This document shows positions 1 to 8,725 of a stretch of DNA of 50,618 bases, piece after piece. Positions within the stretch are counted from its first letter, which is position 1, and each line of letters starts with the position of its first letter. The translations under genes and the position numbers were made by a program. This DNA comes from Butyrivibrio sp. (GTDB taxonomy: Bacteria > Bacillota > Clostridia > Lachnospirales > Lachnospiraceae), in the NCBI GenBank assembly GCA_024690485.1, contig JAILPB010000001.1, positions 1 to 50,618 of the forward strand, given 5' to 3'. The notes beneath the pieces are model-generated. The model saw only the letters and a list, made by a program, of their open reading frames with translations. It did not search any database and was not told where the DNA came from.

Positions 1-408
1 GTTCTCAAGCATATTTCTTATAAGATATGTGGTTGTGGTCTTACCCTTTGTTCCTGTGATACCGATTGTTTTAAGCTTTTCTGCAGGATTTCCAAACCAT
101 GCTGCAGAGATAAATGCCATAGCATATCTGGTATTCTCTACCTTTATTACTATTGTCTTGGAATCAGCAGGGATATCCACATCCTTCTGAACAACAATTG
201 CAGCAGCGCCTTTTTCGGCAACTTCTGCTGCTACGCTGTGTCCGTCAAAGTTTGCTCCTTCTATGCAAAGGAAAATACATCCGGGAATTACCTTTCTGTT
301 GTCATTAACTACAGCTGTAATCTCCACATCTGTAAGATCAGCCTCCTTGTCAGACCCTCCTAAATAGGCCTTATATTCGAGTTTCTTAAGAATTCCAGTA
401 ATTTTCAT
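1..408 (-). CDS. murE: MurE, UDP-N-acetylmuramyl-tripeptide synthetase (partial, C-terminal part beyond window edge)
   Basis: Only the first 136 codons lie in the window; the frame is open to position 1. MurE adds the third amino acid (usually meso-diaminopimelate or lysine) to UDP-MurNAc-dipeptide in the cytoplasmic phase of peptidoglycan synthesis. The visible part has the N-terminal uridine-binding domain typical of MurE (VNDNRKVIPGCIFLCIEG, DGH near residue 56) followed by the ATP-binding motif ITGTKGKTTTT near residues 117-127. The ATG at 408 has a strong ribosome binding site, GGAGGAGG, just upstream. It lies downstream of recJ, but a hairpin separates the two and a candidate -10 box precedes it, so it probably has its own promoter. 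The added amino acid cannot be read because the specificity region is outside the window. Confidence 0.93.
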   Translation of the reverse strand, partial: MKITGILKKLEYKAYLGGSDKEADLTDVEITAVVNDNRKVIPGCIFLCIEGANFDGHSVAAEVAEKGAAAIVVQKDVDIPADSKTIVIKVENTRYAMAFISAAWFGNPAEKLKTIGITGTKGKTTTTYLIRNMLEN

Positions 409-488
409 GTAGAAACCTCCTCCAAAAATTAATTTTCTATCGTTTTTCTTAAGGTTTTGAACACAATCTATTCATATTTGTTCTGTAT

Positions 489-494
489 ATTATA
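489..494 (-). promoter_or_regulatory. Candidate -10 box for murE
   Basis: On the minus strand TATAAT stands at 494-489, about 80 nt before the murE start and after the recJ hairpin. There is no convincing -35 hexamer at 17 bp. An interrupted inverted repeat, ATAGTT-N8-AACTAT, at 501-520 lies where a -35 would be and could be a binding site. Inference only. Confidence 0.35.
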
Positions 495-534
495 GACAAG
501 ATAGTTGATGAACTAACTATCTCCCCCTCATAAG

Positions 535-574
535 AAACCGCAGACACACGCTTTTAGCGTGTGTTTTGTGGTTT
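535..574 (-). terminator. Hairpin terminator after recJ
   Basis: A near-perfect inverted repeat with core ACACGC/GCGTGT around a TTTTA loop and outer AAACC/GGTTT arms overlaps the recJ stop codon. There is no clean U-run on the minus strand, so termination strength is uncertain. Confidence 0.6.
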
Positions 575-2408
575 ATGAAGAAATTTCTTTATAATCAATA
601 AGAACAATCTGAAGACTCTCCTCTCCCCTAAATTCATTAATTGAACATCTGTATAAAACTTCAATCTTCATTGTATCATGTTCCCTATTATTATATAGCT
701 TTACTCTGTTATCTACTCCAAATGTATCATCAAGAAAAGTATTAAACTTCTGAATATCCTGGAATACCATCATATCAAGTGGCTTATTGTATTTATCAAT
801 AACCTGTATCTTTCCTACGTTGGCATTCTTACCAAGAATTCTTCCGTTTACAAGTTCTACTTCTTTGGCCACAAACATGGGCTCCGGATTACCTGTACCA
901 AATGGTCCAAGTTTCTCAAACTCTTTTACAATTTTAAGACTCAGACTTCCAATTGGTAAATCCATGTCATACTTAAGGTTATCCACAAAATCTGCTTTAC
1001 TAAGCATGCATCTATCGTTCAGAGCTTTCCTAAAGGCATCCACATTTTCCTTCTTTAAGGAAAAACCTGCTGCGAGCTTGTGTCCACCAAATTTTGTAAG
1101 AAGATCCTTGCACTCGCAAAGGGCCTCATACATATGATACTTATCTATTGATCTGCCTGATCCCTTAACCTCTCCTTCTTCACTTGCATCTGTGATTATA
1201 AAGGTGGGTCTTTTTACTGCTTCTCTTACTTTTCCTGCAATAATACCCGCAAGTGACTCGTGAAGATCCGGGATATAGATAACAACTACCTTGGGTACAT
1301 CTTCTCCATATTCTTCAAGCATCTCAAGAGCTCTGTTTGTACCCTGAACTGTCATATCCTTTCGCTCATCATTGAGCTTTTTAAGTTCAAGAGCAAGCTT
1401 TGCTGCAATATCACTATCTGTTTCAGTCAGAAGCTCAAGGCTTCTCTCTGCACTATCAAGTCTGCCGGTAGCATTAAGACAGGGGCCAAGAACAAAGCCG
1501 TAGGAGTAATAGTTTATCTTATCCACATCAAGGTCAGTTGCAGCAATAAGTTTGATAAGACCTGTGTTCTCCGTTGTCTTAATATTCTTGAAGGAATCAA
1601 GAACCATTACTCTGTTTTCTTTTTCAAGAGGCATTACATCACATACTGTTGCCCATCCTGCAAAGATTCTAAGTTCCTTAAAGAAATCTTCACCGGGGTT
1701 AATGCTCATTTCCCCGGTAAGTGCGCAAATGAACTTATATGCTACTACAGCTCCGCAAATATTTTCGTAGAGACCGGGATCATTGTCATTTCTCTTGGGA
1801 TCAACTACTGCATCTGCAGGTGGAAGAACCATCTTCCTGTCAGCTTTATCTACATATGCATCTGCTTCTTCATCGCCTGAATTCTCAAATCCTACCTCAT
1901 GATGATCTGTTACGACTACAGTCATTCCAAGCTCTTTTGCATAAGCTATCTCATTTATTGCAGCAATTCCATTATCACAAGTGATAATAGTCTGCACTCC
2001 ATCTGCTTGTGCCTGATCTACCAGGTTCTTGTTAAGGCCGTAACCATCAAGCATTCTGTGGGGGAGTCTTACATCAACTTTTCCGCCGCATCTTTTTATT
2101 CCCTGGAGCAAAATAAAGGATGAACAGATTCCATCCACATCATAGTCACCGATTACTCTTATCCTGTCTCCATTGTCGATGCAGCTTTTCATAACTCTGG
2201 CTGCTACGTCCATATCCCTAAGAAATGAATAGGGCTGAATACCAGAGATATCCGGATGAAGAAACTCTGCTATTTCCAAATCTTCTGTCACATTTCGATT
2301 CACCAAAAGCGCAGCGGTTATAGTGCTTATGCCATTTTCTCTTGCGATTCTCTTATAGTCTTCGTTGTCTACTCTATGCTCATCTAAAAGCTTATGCCAA
2401 TTCGCCAT
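573..2408 (-). CDS. recJ: RecJ, single-stranded-DNA-specific 5'-3' exonuclease
   Basis: 611 residues, the usual size for Firmicute RecJ. RecJ degrades single-stranded DNA 5' to 3' in recombination, mismatch and base-excision repair, using two metal ions. The DHH phosphoesterase motifs are intact: DYDVDG at 88-93, TCDNG near 143, TDHHEVG with DHH at 168-170, and VVDPKR ending at 206. The DHHA1 nucleic-acid domain carries the FGGHKLAAGFSL signature near residues 440-450, and a C-terminal OB-like segment follows. The ATG at 2408 is preceded by a weak AAGGAT about 10 nt upstream. It follows secDF after a hairpin, so it may depend partly on read-through. Confidence 0.96.
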   Translation of the reverse strand: MANWHKLLDEHRVDNEDYKRIARENGISTITAALLVNRNVTEDLEIAEFLHPDISGIQPYSFLRDMDVAARVMKSCIDNGDRIRVIGDYDVDGICSSFILLQGIKRCGGKVDVRLPHRMLDGYGLNKNLVDQAQADGVQTIITCDNGIAAINEIAYAKELGMTVVVTDHHEVGFENSGDEEADAYVDKADRKMVLPPADAVVDPKRNDNDPGLYENICGAVVAYKFICALTGEMSINPGEDFFKELRIFAGWATVCDVMPLEKENRVMVLDSFKNIKTTENTGLIKLIAATDLDVDKINYYSYGFVLGPCLNATGRLDSAERSLELLTETDSDIAAKLALELKKLNDERKDMTVQGTNRALEMLEEYGEDVPKVVVIYIPDLHESLAGIIAGKVREAVKRPTFIITDASEEGEVKGSGRSIDKYHMYEALCECKDLLTKFGGHKLAAGFSLKKENVDAFRKALNDRCMLSKADFVDNLKYDMDLPIGSLSLKIVKEFEKLGPFGTGNPEPMFVAKEVELVNGRILGKNANVGKIQVIDKYNKPLDMMVFQDIQKFNTFLDDTFGVDNRVKLYNNREHDTMKIEVLYRCSINEFRGEESLQIVLIDYKEISS

Positions 2409-2437
2409 GAAATCATTTATCCTTGTAATTTAATATA

Positions 2438-2468
2438 GGCTGTCGCAAGCTAAATTCCTGCGACAGCC
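2438..2468 (-). terminator. Hairpin between secDF and recJ
   Basis: A 10-bp perfect stem, GGCTGTCGCA/TGCGACAGCC, with an 11-nt loop, followed on the minus strand by TATATTAAATT. It is probably a terminator or a read-through attenuator after secDF. Confidence 0.65.
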
Positions 2469-2493
2469 CTCATAGTATCAACCAATGATCAAA

Positions 2494-4800
2494 TTACTTA
2501 TTCTTCTTAGCAAGGCCTGTCTTAAGATCAAACCATACAGGTGATGCTATAAAGATTGATGAATATGTACCTGCTACTACACCAACCATAAGAGGAAGTG
2601 CAAAGAAGCGGATATCTGTAACACCAAAGATGAACAAAGCAAGAACCATGATAAAGGTTGTAATTGATGTGAACAATGATCTTGATAATGTCTGGCTTAC
2701 GCTTCGATTAACAAGTTTAGCATAGTCATCCTTGTGGCTAAGTCCAGCCTGATTCTCACGGATACGGTCGAAAGTAACGATTGTATCGTTGATTGAGTAA
2801 CCGATGATCGTAAGAATAGCTGCGATGAATGTACCACCAACCTGGATTCTTGTAAGTGCATAGCATGCGATAACAATAAGTGCATCATGTGCAAGAGCGA
2901 TGATAGCAGCTGCACCGAACTTGATATCTCTGAATCTGATCCAGATATATGCAAGCATAAGTACAAGAGCGATGATCATAGCAACTGTAGCATCTGTTCT
3001 CATCTCATTACTGATTGTTGAGCTAATACTCTCAGCAGCGATGTTCTCTGCAGGAACGCTGTAATCTGTCTCAAGCATAGTAGCAATTGCTTCACGCTGT
3101 GAAACTTCAAGTGTTACTGTCTTAAAGATAACTTCGTTGGTACCTGCAACAGTCTGTACCTGTACAGAATCAACGCCTGTAATATCCTTGATCTTAGGAA
3201 CAACTTCGCTATCAAGCTTCTCTGTTGTCCAGTTCTCGTTAAATGTTACGCTTGTAGATGTACCACCTACGAAGTCAAGGCTGTAGTTGAATGCACCAAC
3301 ACCTCTTCCGGCATTTACGCCCATAACAACAAATGCAACAACGATGATTGCGACAGATATTCCGTAGAACATCTTGCGCTTTGATACGAAGTCCATTTCT
3401 TTGACTTCTTTTGCTTTTCCATACCACTTCTTATCCTGGAATCCAAGACCATAGAAGATATTTGTAATAATTCTTGTTACAACAAGTGCTGTGAACATTG
3501 AAACTATGATACCAAGAGCAAGTGTTGAAGCGAAGCCCTTTACTGTACCTGTTCCGCGAAGTCCAAGGATTGCAGCAGCAATAAGTGTTGTGATGTTACC
3601 ATCAAGGATAGCTGAAAGAGCTTTTCCGTAACCTTCCTTAATTGCAGCCTTAACGTCCTTACCACCTCTGATCTCTTCTCTGATACGTGAGAATACAAGC
3701 ACGTTAGCATCTACGGCCATACCTACTGAAAGGATGATACCTGCGATACCGGGAAGAGTAAGTGTAATCTCGAATGCTGAAAGAAGTAATACCTCAAGTC
3801 CACAGTAGAACATAAGAGCAATACTTGCAGCAAATCCAAGAAGTTTGTATACGATAAGCATGAACAGAATAATTGCAATGAAACCTGCAATTGCAGCGAT
3901 CATACTTGTGTGAATTGCATTAGCACCGAGCTGAGCTCCTACTACGTTTGAACGAAGCTCGTTAAGCTGAAGCTTAAGTCCACCGATACGGATAGCTGAA
4001 GCAAGGTTTGAAGCAGATTCGAAAGAGTTCTCACCTGTGATTACTGCTCTACCGTCTGTGATCTCAGCCTGAACTGTAGGAACTGAAATGAACTCACCGT
4101 CATAGTAGATACCGATTGACTCGCCATTTGCAAAAGCCTTCTTTGTAGCATCTGCAAACTTCTGCTTACCTGTTTCTGTAAGTTCGAGCTGTACTACTAC
4201 TTCCTGAGTGTTAGCAGTACCTGAATTCTGGTAGCCTGCCTGAGCATCAGCTACATCTTCACCATGAAGAACGATTGAACCGTTTGCCTCAAGTTCTTCA
4301 ATAGTCTTGTTAAGTGTATAGCCTACATTCTCATCAAAGATGATGTTGCCATCTTCATCAGTAGCAACATTTCCATCATCATCCATCTTTATTCCTGAAC
4401 TGTATGTATAGTTCTCATTTCCCTCGCTGTCAGTCTGAGCGATAAAGTAAAGATTACCGGGCTGACCGAGCTCTTCAAGAATAGTGTTAGCATCTGTAAC
4501 ACCGGGAATCTCGATGTTGATTCTGTCAGAACCTTCCTGATAAACCTGAGATTCTGTACTGTAGTGATCTACACGCTGCTGAAGCTTGTAGATTGTATCT
4601 GACATATCTTCAGCACTGGGAGTACCATCACCCACAACTTCATAAGTGATGCTGACACCACCTGCCAGGTCCAGACCAAGATTAATGCTGTCCAGAGATC
4701 CTGACTTATCGCTTCCAAGTCCGTACACTGATGTGTAGGCCAAGCCGCCAAGGAGCAGTAATGCTACCAATAAAGCGATGAACGACTTTCCTTTTTTCAT
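2494..4800 (-). CDS. secDF: SecDF, fused protein-export membrane protein
   Basis: 768 residues with SecD (about 1-455) and SecF (about 465-768) in one chain. SecDF uses the proton-motive force to help complete Sec-dependent export at the extracytoplasmic side. Visible are an N-terminal membrane helix (about 8-27), a large extracytoplasmic domain, the SecD signature GMAVDANVLVFSRIREE and the matching SecF signature IGYSINDTIVTFDRIREN, each in a bundle of membrane helices. Clostridia often carry this fusion. Its ribosome binding site GGAGGG lies inside the last codons of scfB and the gap is 3 nt, so the two are translated from one message. Export of the SCIFF product through this machinery is conceivable but not shown by the sequence. 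Confidence 0.96.
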   Translation of the reverse strand: MKKGKSFIALLVALLLLGGLAYTSVYGLGSDKSGSLDSINLGLDLAGGVSITYEVVGDGTPSAEDMSDTIYKLQQRVDHYSTESQVYQEGSDRINIEIPGVTDANTILEELGQPGNLYFIAQTDSEGNENYTYSSGIKMDDDGNVATDEDGNIIFDENVGYTLNKTIEELEANGSIVLHGEDVADAQAGYQNSGTANTQEVVVQLELTETGKQKFADATKKAFANGESIGIYYDGEFISVPTVQAEITDGRAVITGENSFESASNLASAIRIGGLKLQLNELRSNVVGAQLGANAIHTSMIAAIAGFIAIILFMLIVYKLLGFAASIALMFYCGLEVLLLSAFEITLTLPGIAGIILSVGMAVDANVLVFSRIREEIRGGKDVKAAIKEGYGKALSAILDGNITTLIAAAILGLRGTGTVKGFASTLALGIIVSMFTALVVTRIITNIFYGLGFQDKKWYGKAKEVKEMDFVSKRKMFYGISVAIIVVAFVVMGVNAGRGVGAFNYSLDFVGGTSTSVTFNENWTTEKLDSEVVPKIKDITGVDSVQVQTVAGTNEVIFKTVTLEVSQREAIATMLETDYSVPAENIAAESISSTISNEMRTDATVAMIIALVLMLAYIWIRFRDIKFGAAAIIALAHDALIVIACYALTRIQVGGTFIAAILTIIGYSINDTIVTFDRIRENQAGLSHKDDYAKLVNRSVSQTLSRSLFTSITTFIMVLALFIFGVTDIRFFALPLMVGVVAGTYSSIFIASPVWFDLKTGLAKKNK

Positions 4801-4803
4801 TTT

Positions 4804-6255
4804 TTAACCCTCCGTTACCTCACTGGCTTGTGCCGCTTTTATCATGATTGCGCACTCTATACGCTTTCTCTGAAGCTCACAGCCTGTCTTGTAGGTTGTA
4901 TTTATATCGCCATTGAAATTATAGGCGTTTGCAGCACAACCACCGCTGCAATAATATCTTGCAAAGCACTTCTGACACTCAGGTCTGGAGTACACATTGC
5001 TCTCTTTGAACTTCTTCTGGATGTCAGGCCTTGTAATTCCCTCAAACACATTACCCATAATGAAGTCTTCGTTACCAACAAACTGATGACAAGGATACAG
5101 ATCTCCCCAAGGAGTAACACCCAGATACTCACATCCTGAACCGCATCCTGAAAGTCTCTTGGCAACACAAGGGCCACCTTCAAGATCTATATTGAAGTGG
5201 AAGAAATTGAAGCCCTTTCCTTCCTTCTGTCTCTCTAAATAGAACTTGGCAAGTTCATCATACTGATCGCAGAGATAAGGGATATCCTCTTCTTTAATTG
5301 CGTACCAGTCCTCAGGCTTTGCCACAACAGGCTCAACAGAAATCTGCTTAAAGCCAAGGTCTGCAAGATGCTTAACATCCTCACAGAAATCAAGATTGTT
5401 ATGTGTAAAGGTTCCTCTTACGAAATATCTGAGCTGATGTCTGCTCTCGGCAACCTTCTTAAACTTAGGAACAATTGTATCATATGTACCCTGACCACCC
5501 TTTAAAGGACGCATCTTGTCGTTGACTTCCTTTCGTCCGTCAATTGAAAGTACTATGTTGCCCATTTCCTTATTGGCAAACTCTAAAATCTCATCATTTA
5601 AAAGAGTTCCGTTTGTTGTAAGTGTAAATCTGAAGTTCTTGTTATGCTCTTTTTCAATGCTTCTTCCGTACTCAACAAGCTTTTTAACAACATCCCAGTT
5701 GAGAAGGGGCTCACCGCCAAAGAAGTCGACCTCAAGGTTTCTTCTCTCTCCTGAATTCTTAACAAGGAAATCCAGAGCAGCTTTACCAACTTCCTCAGTC
5801 ATAAGAGCACGTCTGCCGTGGTACTCTCCCTCATCTGCAAAACAGTACTTACATCTGAGATTACAATCATGAGCGATATTAAGGCAAAGAGCCTTAACTA
5901 CTGTATCACGCTCCTTAAACTCTTCTACGTAATTCTCATACACATCGTCTGTGTAAAGGACTTCTGCCCTTCTGAGTTCAAGGATATCTGAGAGGGCATC
6001 CTTAAGATCCTCATCAGAATATGTCTTGACTGTGCTTTCGTATTTATTTTTCAGCTCTGCAAAAAGTTCCTCTGCAAGAGCATTGTCATCAACATCACTG
6101 CCTGCTTCTTCGATATCTGCAGTGCCATATTTTGCACTGAGAAGCTCATCCACAGGATTGACCAGATCAAAAACAATATCGTCCACAACATGGACTGAAC
6201 CACTGTTTACATCCAGAACAATGTTATATCCGTTGTTCTTGTATGCATGTATCAT
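4804..6255 (-). CDS. scfB: SCIFF peptide maturase, radical SAM/SPASM thioether-forming enzyme
   Basis: 483 residues. This family uses S-adenosylmethionine and iron-sulfur clusters to cross-link cysteine sulfurs of the SCIFF peptide to alpha carbons, forming thioethers. The N-terminal ~100 residues resemble the peptide-binding part of such maturases. The radical-SAM triad CNLRCKYC has C131, C135 and C138 (CX3CX2C). The C-terminal SPASM region carries the auxiliary cluster cysteines: CGSGCEYLGVTPWGDLYPC, then CQKCFARYYCSGGC and a final GC...C pair. It is separated from its substrate gene scfA only by a short gap holding a hairpin. Assignment rests on the adjacent six-cysteine peptide and is firm. 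Confidence 0.96.
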   Translation of the reverse strand: MIHAYKNNGYNIVLDVNSGSVHVVDDIVFDLVNPVDELLSAKYGTADIEEAGSDVDDNALAEELFAELKNKYESTVKTYSDEDLKDALSDILELRRAEVLYTDDVYENYVEEFKERDTVVKALCLNIAHDCNLRCKYCFADEGEYHGRRALMTEEVGKAALDFLVKNSGERRNLEVDFFGGEPLLNWDVVKKLVEYGRSIEKEHNKNFRFTLTTNGTLLNDEILEFANKEMGNIVLSIDGRKEVNDKMRPLKGGQGTYDTIVPKFKKVAESRHQLRYFVRGTFTHNNLDFCEDVKHLADLGFKQISVEPVVAKPEDWYAIKEEDIPYLCDQYDELAKFYLERQKEGKGFNFFHFNIDLEGGPCVAKRLSGCGSGCEYLGVTPWGDLYPCHQFVGNEDFIMGNVFEGITRPDIQKKFKESNVYSRPECQKCFARYYCSGGCAANAYNFNGDINTTYKTGCELQRKRIECAIMIKAAQASEVTEG

Positions 6256-6303
6256 ATTAAATTCTCACTACCTTCTAATTTTCGTTTCTTATAACCACAA
6301 AGC

Positions 6304-6326
6304 AGGCAGCGGCCAGGCCGCTGCCT
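6304..6326 (-). terminator. Strong GC hairpin between scfA and scfB
   Basis: A perfect 10-bp stem, AGGCAGCGGC/GCCGCTGCCT, with a 3-nt loop sits 35 nt after the scfA stop. No long U-run follows, so it may be a partial terminator or an RNA-stabilising 3' structure that keeps the peptide message above the enzyme message. Confidence 0.6.
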
Positions 6327-6360
6327 CACTCATTGTTGTTATTTGGTTAAAGTGCCACTA

Positions 6361-6510
6361 TTACTTGTTAGCAACCTGCTCGCAGCTCTGGTTACCAACT
6401 GTGCAAGAAGTCTTGCAAGCTGACTGGCAAGAAGTCTGGCATTCGCCACAGCCGCCCTTCTTCATGGACTCCTTAAGATTTCTTGTTGCAAGTGTCTTTA
6501 CATGTTTCAT
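6361..6510 (-). CDS. scfA: SCIFF ribosomal peptide precursor (six cysteines in forty-five)
   Basis: A 49-residue peptide. It starts MKHVKTLATRNLKESMKKGG, a conserved leader, and then has six cysteines at 21, 24, 28, 32, 36 and 43, the defining SCIFF pattern. AAGGAG lies 9 nt before the ATG at 6510. The peptide is the substrate of the radical-SAM maturase encoded next to it. SCIFF peptides are nearly universal in Clostridia, but their final role is unknown. It is preceded by an unusually structured leader of four hairpins. Confidence 0.96.
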   Translation of the reverse strand: MKHVKTLATRNLKESMKKGGCGECQTSCQSACKTSCTVGNQSCEQVANK

Positions 6511-6550
6511 AATATTATCTCCTTTTCATGCTAGGAAAGTATAGAATATT

Positions 6551-6660
6551 GAATTTCATCAGAAATTCGATATTCGTACTGGACTAGCCCCACACGAAGT
6601 GAGGGGCGTATCCTGCGGAACGCAGGATTCTTGGACGATTTTCCTTGTTTTCGTCCAAGA
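6551..6660 (-). promoter_or_regulatory. Structured leader upstream of scfA: four consecutive hairpins
   Basis: Reading towards scfA, the minus strand holds four inverted repeats: 6660-6629 (10-bp stem TCTTGGACGA with 12-nt loop), 6628-6610 (8-bp stem ATCCTGCG with a 3-nt loop), 6607-6587 (GCCCC/GGGGC and CAC/GTG around GAA, one A-A mismatch), and 6568-6551 (7-bp GAATTTC stem). The first three nearly abut, as in a compact structured RNA. A possible promoter is TTGTGG (6689-6684), 16 bp, TATGAC (6667-6662); a second -10-like TATACT lies just before scfA. I do not recognise a known riboswitch class. Confidence 0.5.
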
Positions 6661-6733
6661 AGTCATAGAAAAACAATAGTTTTCCACAAATCAGAAGTAT
6701 ACCATACTTTGATACTTCGTGAAAGTCCTTTTT

Positions 6734-8050
6734 CTATTCATTATCCTGTCCTGAATTATCCTCTGTCTTTTCCTTATCCTCAAAAGCACCCTCTGGGATA
6801 AATACCAAAACATCGGTAATTCTGTTGCGTTTTATGGCGCTTGCAGTAAGCTCTACGCCGTTTTCAAGCTTGGTTGTCTCGCCGCCTCTTGGCAGCCTGT
6901 CGAGGTTTTCTATCATAAGTCCGCCGATAGAATCATAATCATCCGATTCAAAGGCTGTTCCAAGGGCATCATTTATATCATCCAGCTTCATATTTCCTTC
7001 AACAAGGAATCTTCCTCCGCCAAGCTCTCTTATCTGTTCTTCTTCGTCAGAGTCATATTCGTCACGAATCTCTCCGACTATTTCTTCCAAAAGGTCTTCC
7101 AGCGTGATCATACCTACAGTTGCACCATACTCGCTAAGTACAAAGGCAACGTTCTGGGCATTTTTTCTCATCTCCATAAGAAGATCCGCTGTTTTCTTAT
7201 ATTCATATGTATAATAGGCTTCTCTTAGGTAATCCCGTATCTTGAAGTTATCCTTATCTGACACAAGAACCATATCCTTAATGTTGATAAGGCCTATTAT
7301 GTTATCCTGATTGTCCTCATAAACAGGTATTCTTGTGTACATCTCCTGTTTAAAAACTCTCATAACCTCGTGATACTCTGCATCTGAGCTTACACAGCTC
7401 ATATCGATTCTGGGGATCATTACATCTTTGGCTACAGCATCACTAAACTCAAATACGTTATAGATGATTTCTTTCTCACCACTCTCTATTACACCGTCCT
7501 CATGACTTACATCAACGTAAGTCTTAAGTTCCTTCTCGGTCATTACTTTGCGGTTGTTTTTATCTACTCTAAGAAGTGTAAGGACACCGTCTGCAACGAT
7601 GTTAACAATCCAGATTACAGGTGTAAGTATCCACATAATAAAGAGAATTGTCCTGGAATAAAAAAGTGCCAGATTCTCTGCATAGGTGGTAGCTATTGTC
7701 TTAGGAATAATCTCACCGATTATAAGAACCACTATAGTCAGCACGCCGGTGCCTATACTTACTGCAAAATTGCCCCATACTCTCTGAACAAACATGGTGG
7801 CAAGAGCTGATGCAGACAGATTAACGATATTGTTTCCAATAAGTACTGCAGAGAGCATATTTTGGTAATCATCAAGTATCTTCTGAACCGCTATTGCCCT
7901 CTTATTCTTTTCTTCAACAAGAGTTTTGATCCTTACTCTGCTGACACAGCTCATGGCTGTTTCCGCCGATGAAAAGAATCCAGAGAGAAGTACCAAAATA
8001 ACCAGAACAACTACCTGCGTTATATTTTGACCCAAGTCTTTTTCCTCCAA
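6734..8050 (-). CDS. CNNM/CorC-family membrane protein (HlyC/CorC 'hemolysin' family)
   Basis: 438 residues in the standard family order: DUF21 membrane domain with about four helices (roughly 1-190, motif SGFFSSAETAMS and the conserved GEIIPKTIA), a paired CBS module (about 205-330, ending SEYGATVGMITLEDLLEEIVGEI in the family's typical hinge), and a CorC_HlyC C-terminal domain (about 345-425). The C-terminus is a charged tail. Homologues are linked to magnesium or cobalt export and tolerance; true hemolysin activity is unlikely. It sits upstream of scfA in the same direction and downstream of the HAD phosphatase by 18 nt, so it is probably co-transcribed with that gene. The transported ion is not evident from sequence. 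Confidence 0.9.
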   Translation of the reverse strand: MEEKDLGQNITQVVVLVILVLLSGFFSSAETAMSCVSRVRIKTLVEEKNKRAIAVQKILDDYQNMLSAVLIGNNIVNLSASALATMFVQRVWGNFAVSIGTGVLTIVVLIIGEIIPKTIATTYAENLALFYSRTILFIMWILTPVIWIVNIVADGVLTLLRVDKNNRKVMTEKELKTYVDVSHEDGVIESGEKEIIYNVFEFSDAVAKDVMIPRIDMSCVSSDAEYHEVMRVFKQEMYTRIPVYEDNQDNIIGLINIKDMVLVSDKDNFKIRDYLREAYYTYEYKKTADLLMEMRKNAQNVAFVLSEYGATVGMITLEDLLEEIVGEIRDEYDSDEEEQIRELGGGRFLVEGNMKLDDINDALGTAFESDDYDSIGGLMIENLDRLPRGGETTKLENGVELTASAIKRNRITDVLVFIPEGAFEDKEKTEDNSGQDNE

Positions 8051-8068
8051 GAAAGCTTTTTATTAGTC

Positions 8069-8725
8069 TTAATCATTTTTAATTATATCAAGAATTTCCA
8101 TGGGTTTATCCACAAAAATTTTGCCGCCGGCTTCTATCTGTTCCTGCCTTGTTCTAAATCCCCATCCACAGCTTATGCAGGGCATTCCGGAGTTCTCAGC
8201 CGTCTTAATGTCAACGTCTGAATCGCCCACATAGACGCACTGCTCTTTGGTAACGCCAAGGATCTTCATAGCCTCTATTACAGTATCAGGAGCTGGTTTT
8301 TTCTTGATCTGGGGTGATTCTCCGATTGCAACATCAATTGTGTCCTTAAAATACAGATCTGCCAGCTCTTTTGTAGCATCCATGAATTTATTGGATACTA
8401 TGGCAAGCTTATAACCTTGTTTTTTAAGTTCGTGTAAAAGCTCATCTATTCCGTCGTAAGGTCCGCTGTTATCATTGCAGTGGATCTGATAATGTTCTTT
8501 AAAATCGGCAAAAACCTGCTCAAACTTAAGGTTAGCCTCTCCCTCAGGAACGCATCTCTCCACAAGCTTTCGCACGCCGTTTCCAACTCTGTACTGTATT
8601 TCTTTAAGACTACATATCTCCATGTCATGTTTTGAAAGTGCGTAGTTTACGCTATTTTTAAGATCCTCCAGGGTGTACAGAAGGGTCCCGTCCAGATCAA
8701 ATATTACTGTTGTAATTCCTGTCAT
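8069..8725 (-). CDS. HAD-superfamily phosphatase, phosphoglycolate phosphatase-like
   Basis: 218 residues. The HAD motifs are intact: nucleophile motif FDLDGTLL with D10 and D12, motif II SNK, motif III lysine in KKPAPD, and motif IV VGDSDVDIKTAENSGM. The cap between residues about 17 and 85 is the helical type seen in Gph and pyrophosphatase PpaX. The likely substrate is a small phosphate ester such as 2-phosphoglycolate or pyrophosphate, but it cannot be told from sequence. The ATG directly follows the TAA of the MATE gene, so the two are translationally coupled. Confidence 0.88.
   Translation of the reverse strand: MTGITTVIFDLDGTLLYTLEDLKNSVNYALSKHDMEICSLKEIQYRVGNGVRKLVERCVPEGEANLKFEQVFADFKEHYQIHCNDNSGPYDGIDELLHELKKQGYKLAIVSNKFMDATKELADLYFKDTIDVAIGESPQIKKKPAPDTVIEAMKILGVTKEQCVYVGDSDVDIKTAENSGMPCISCGWGFRTRQEQIEAGGKIFVDKPMEILDIIKND

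Noticed and set aside
1260..1880. Plus-strand open frame of 206 codons opposite recJ
   Set aside because: It lies fully inside a clearly conserved gene on the other strand and has no family signature or credible ribosome binding site.
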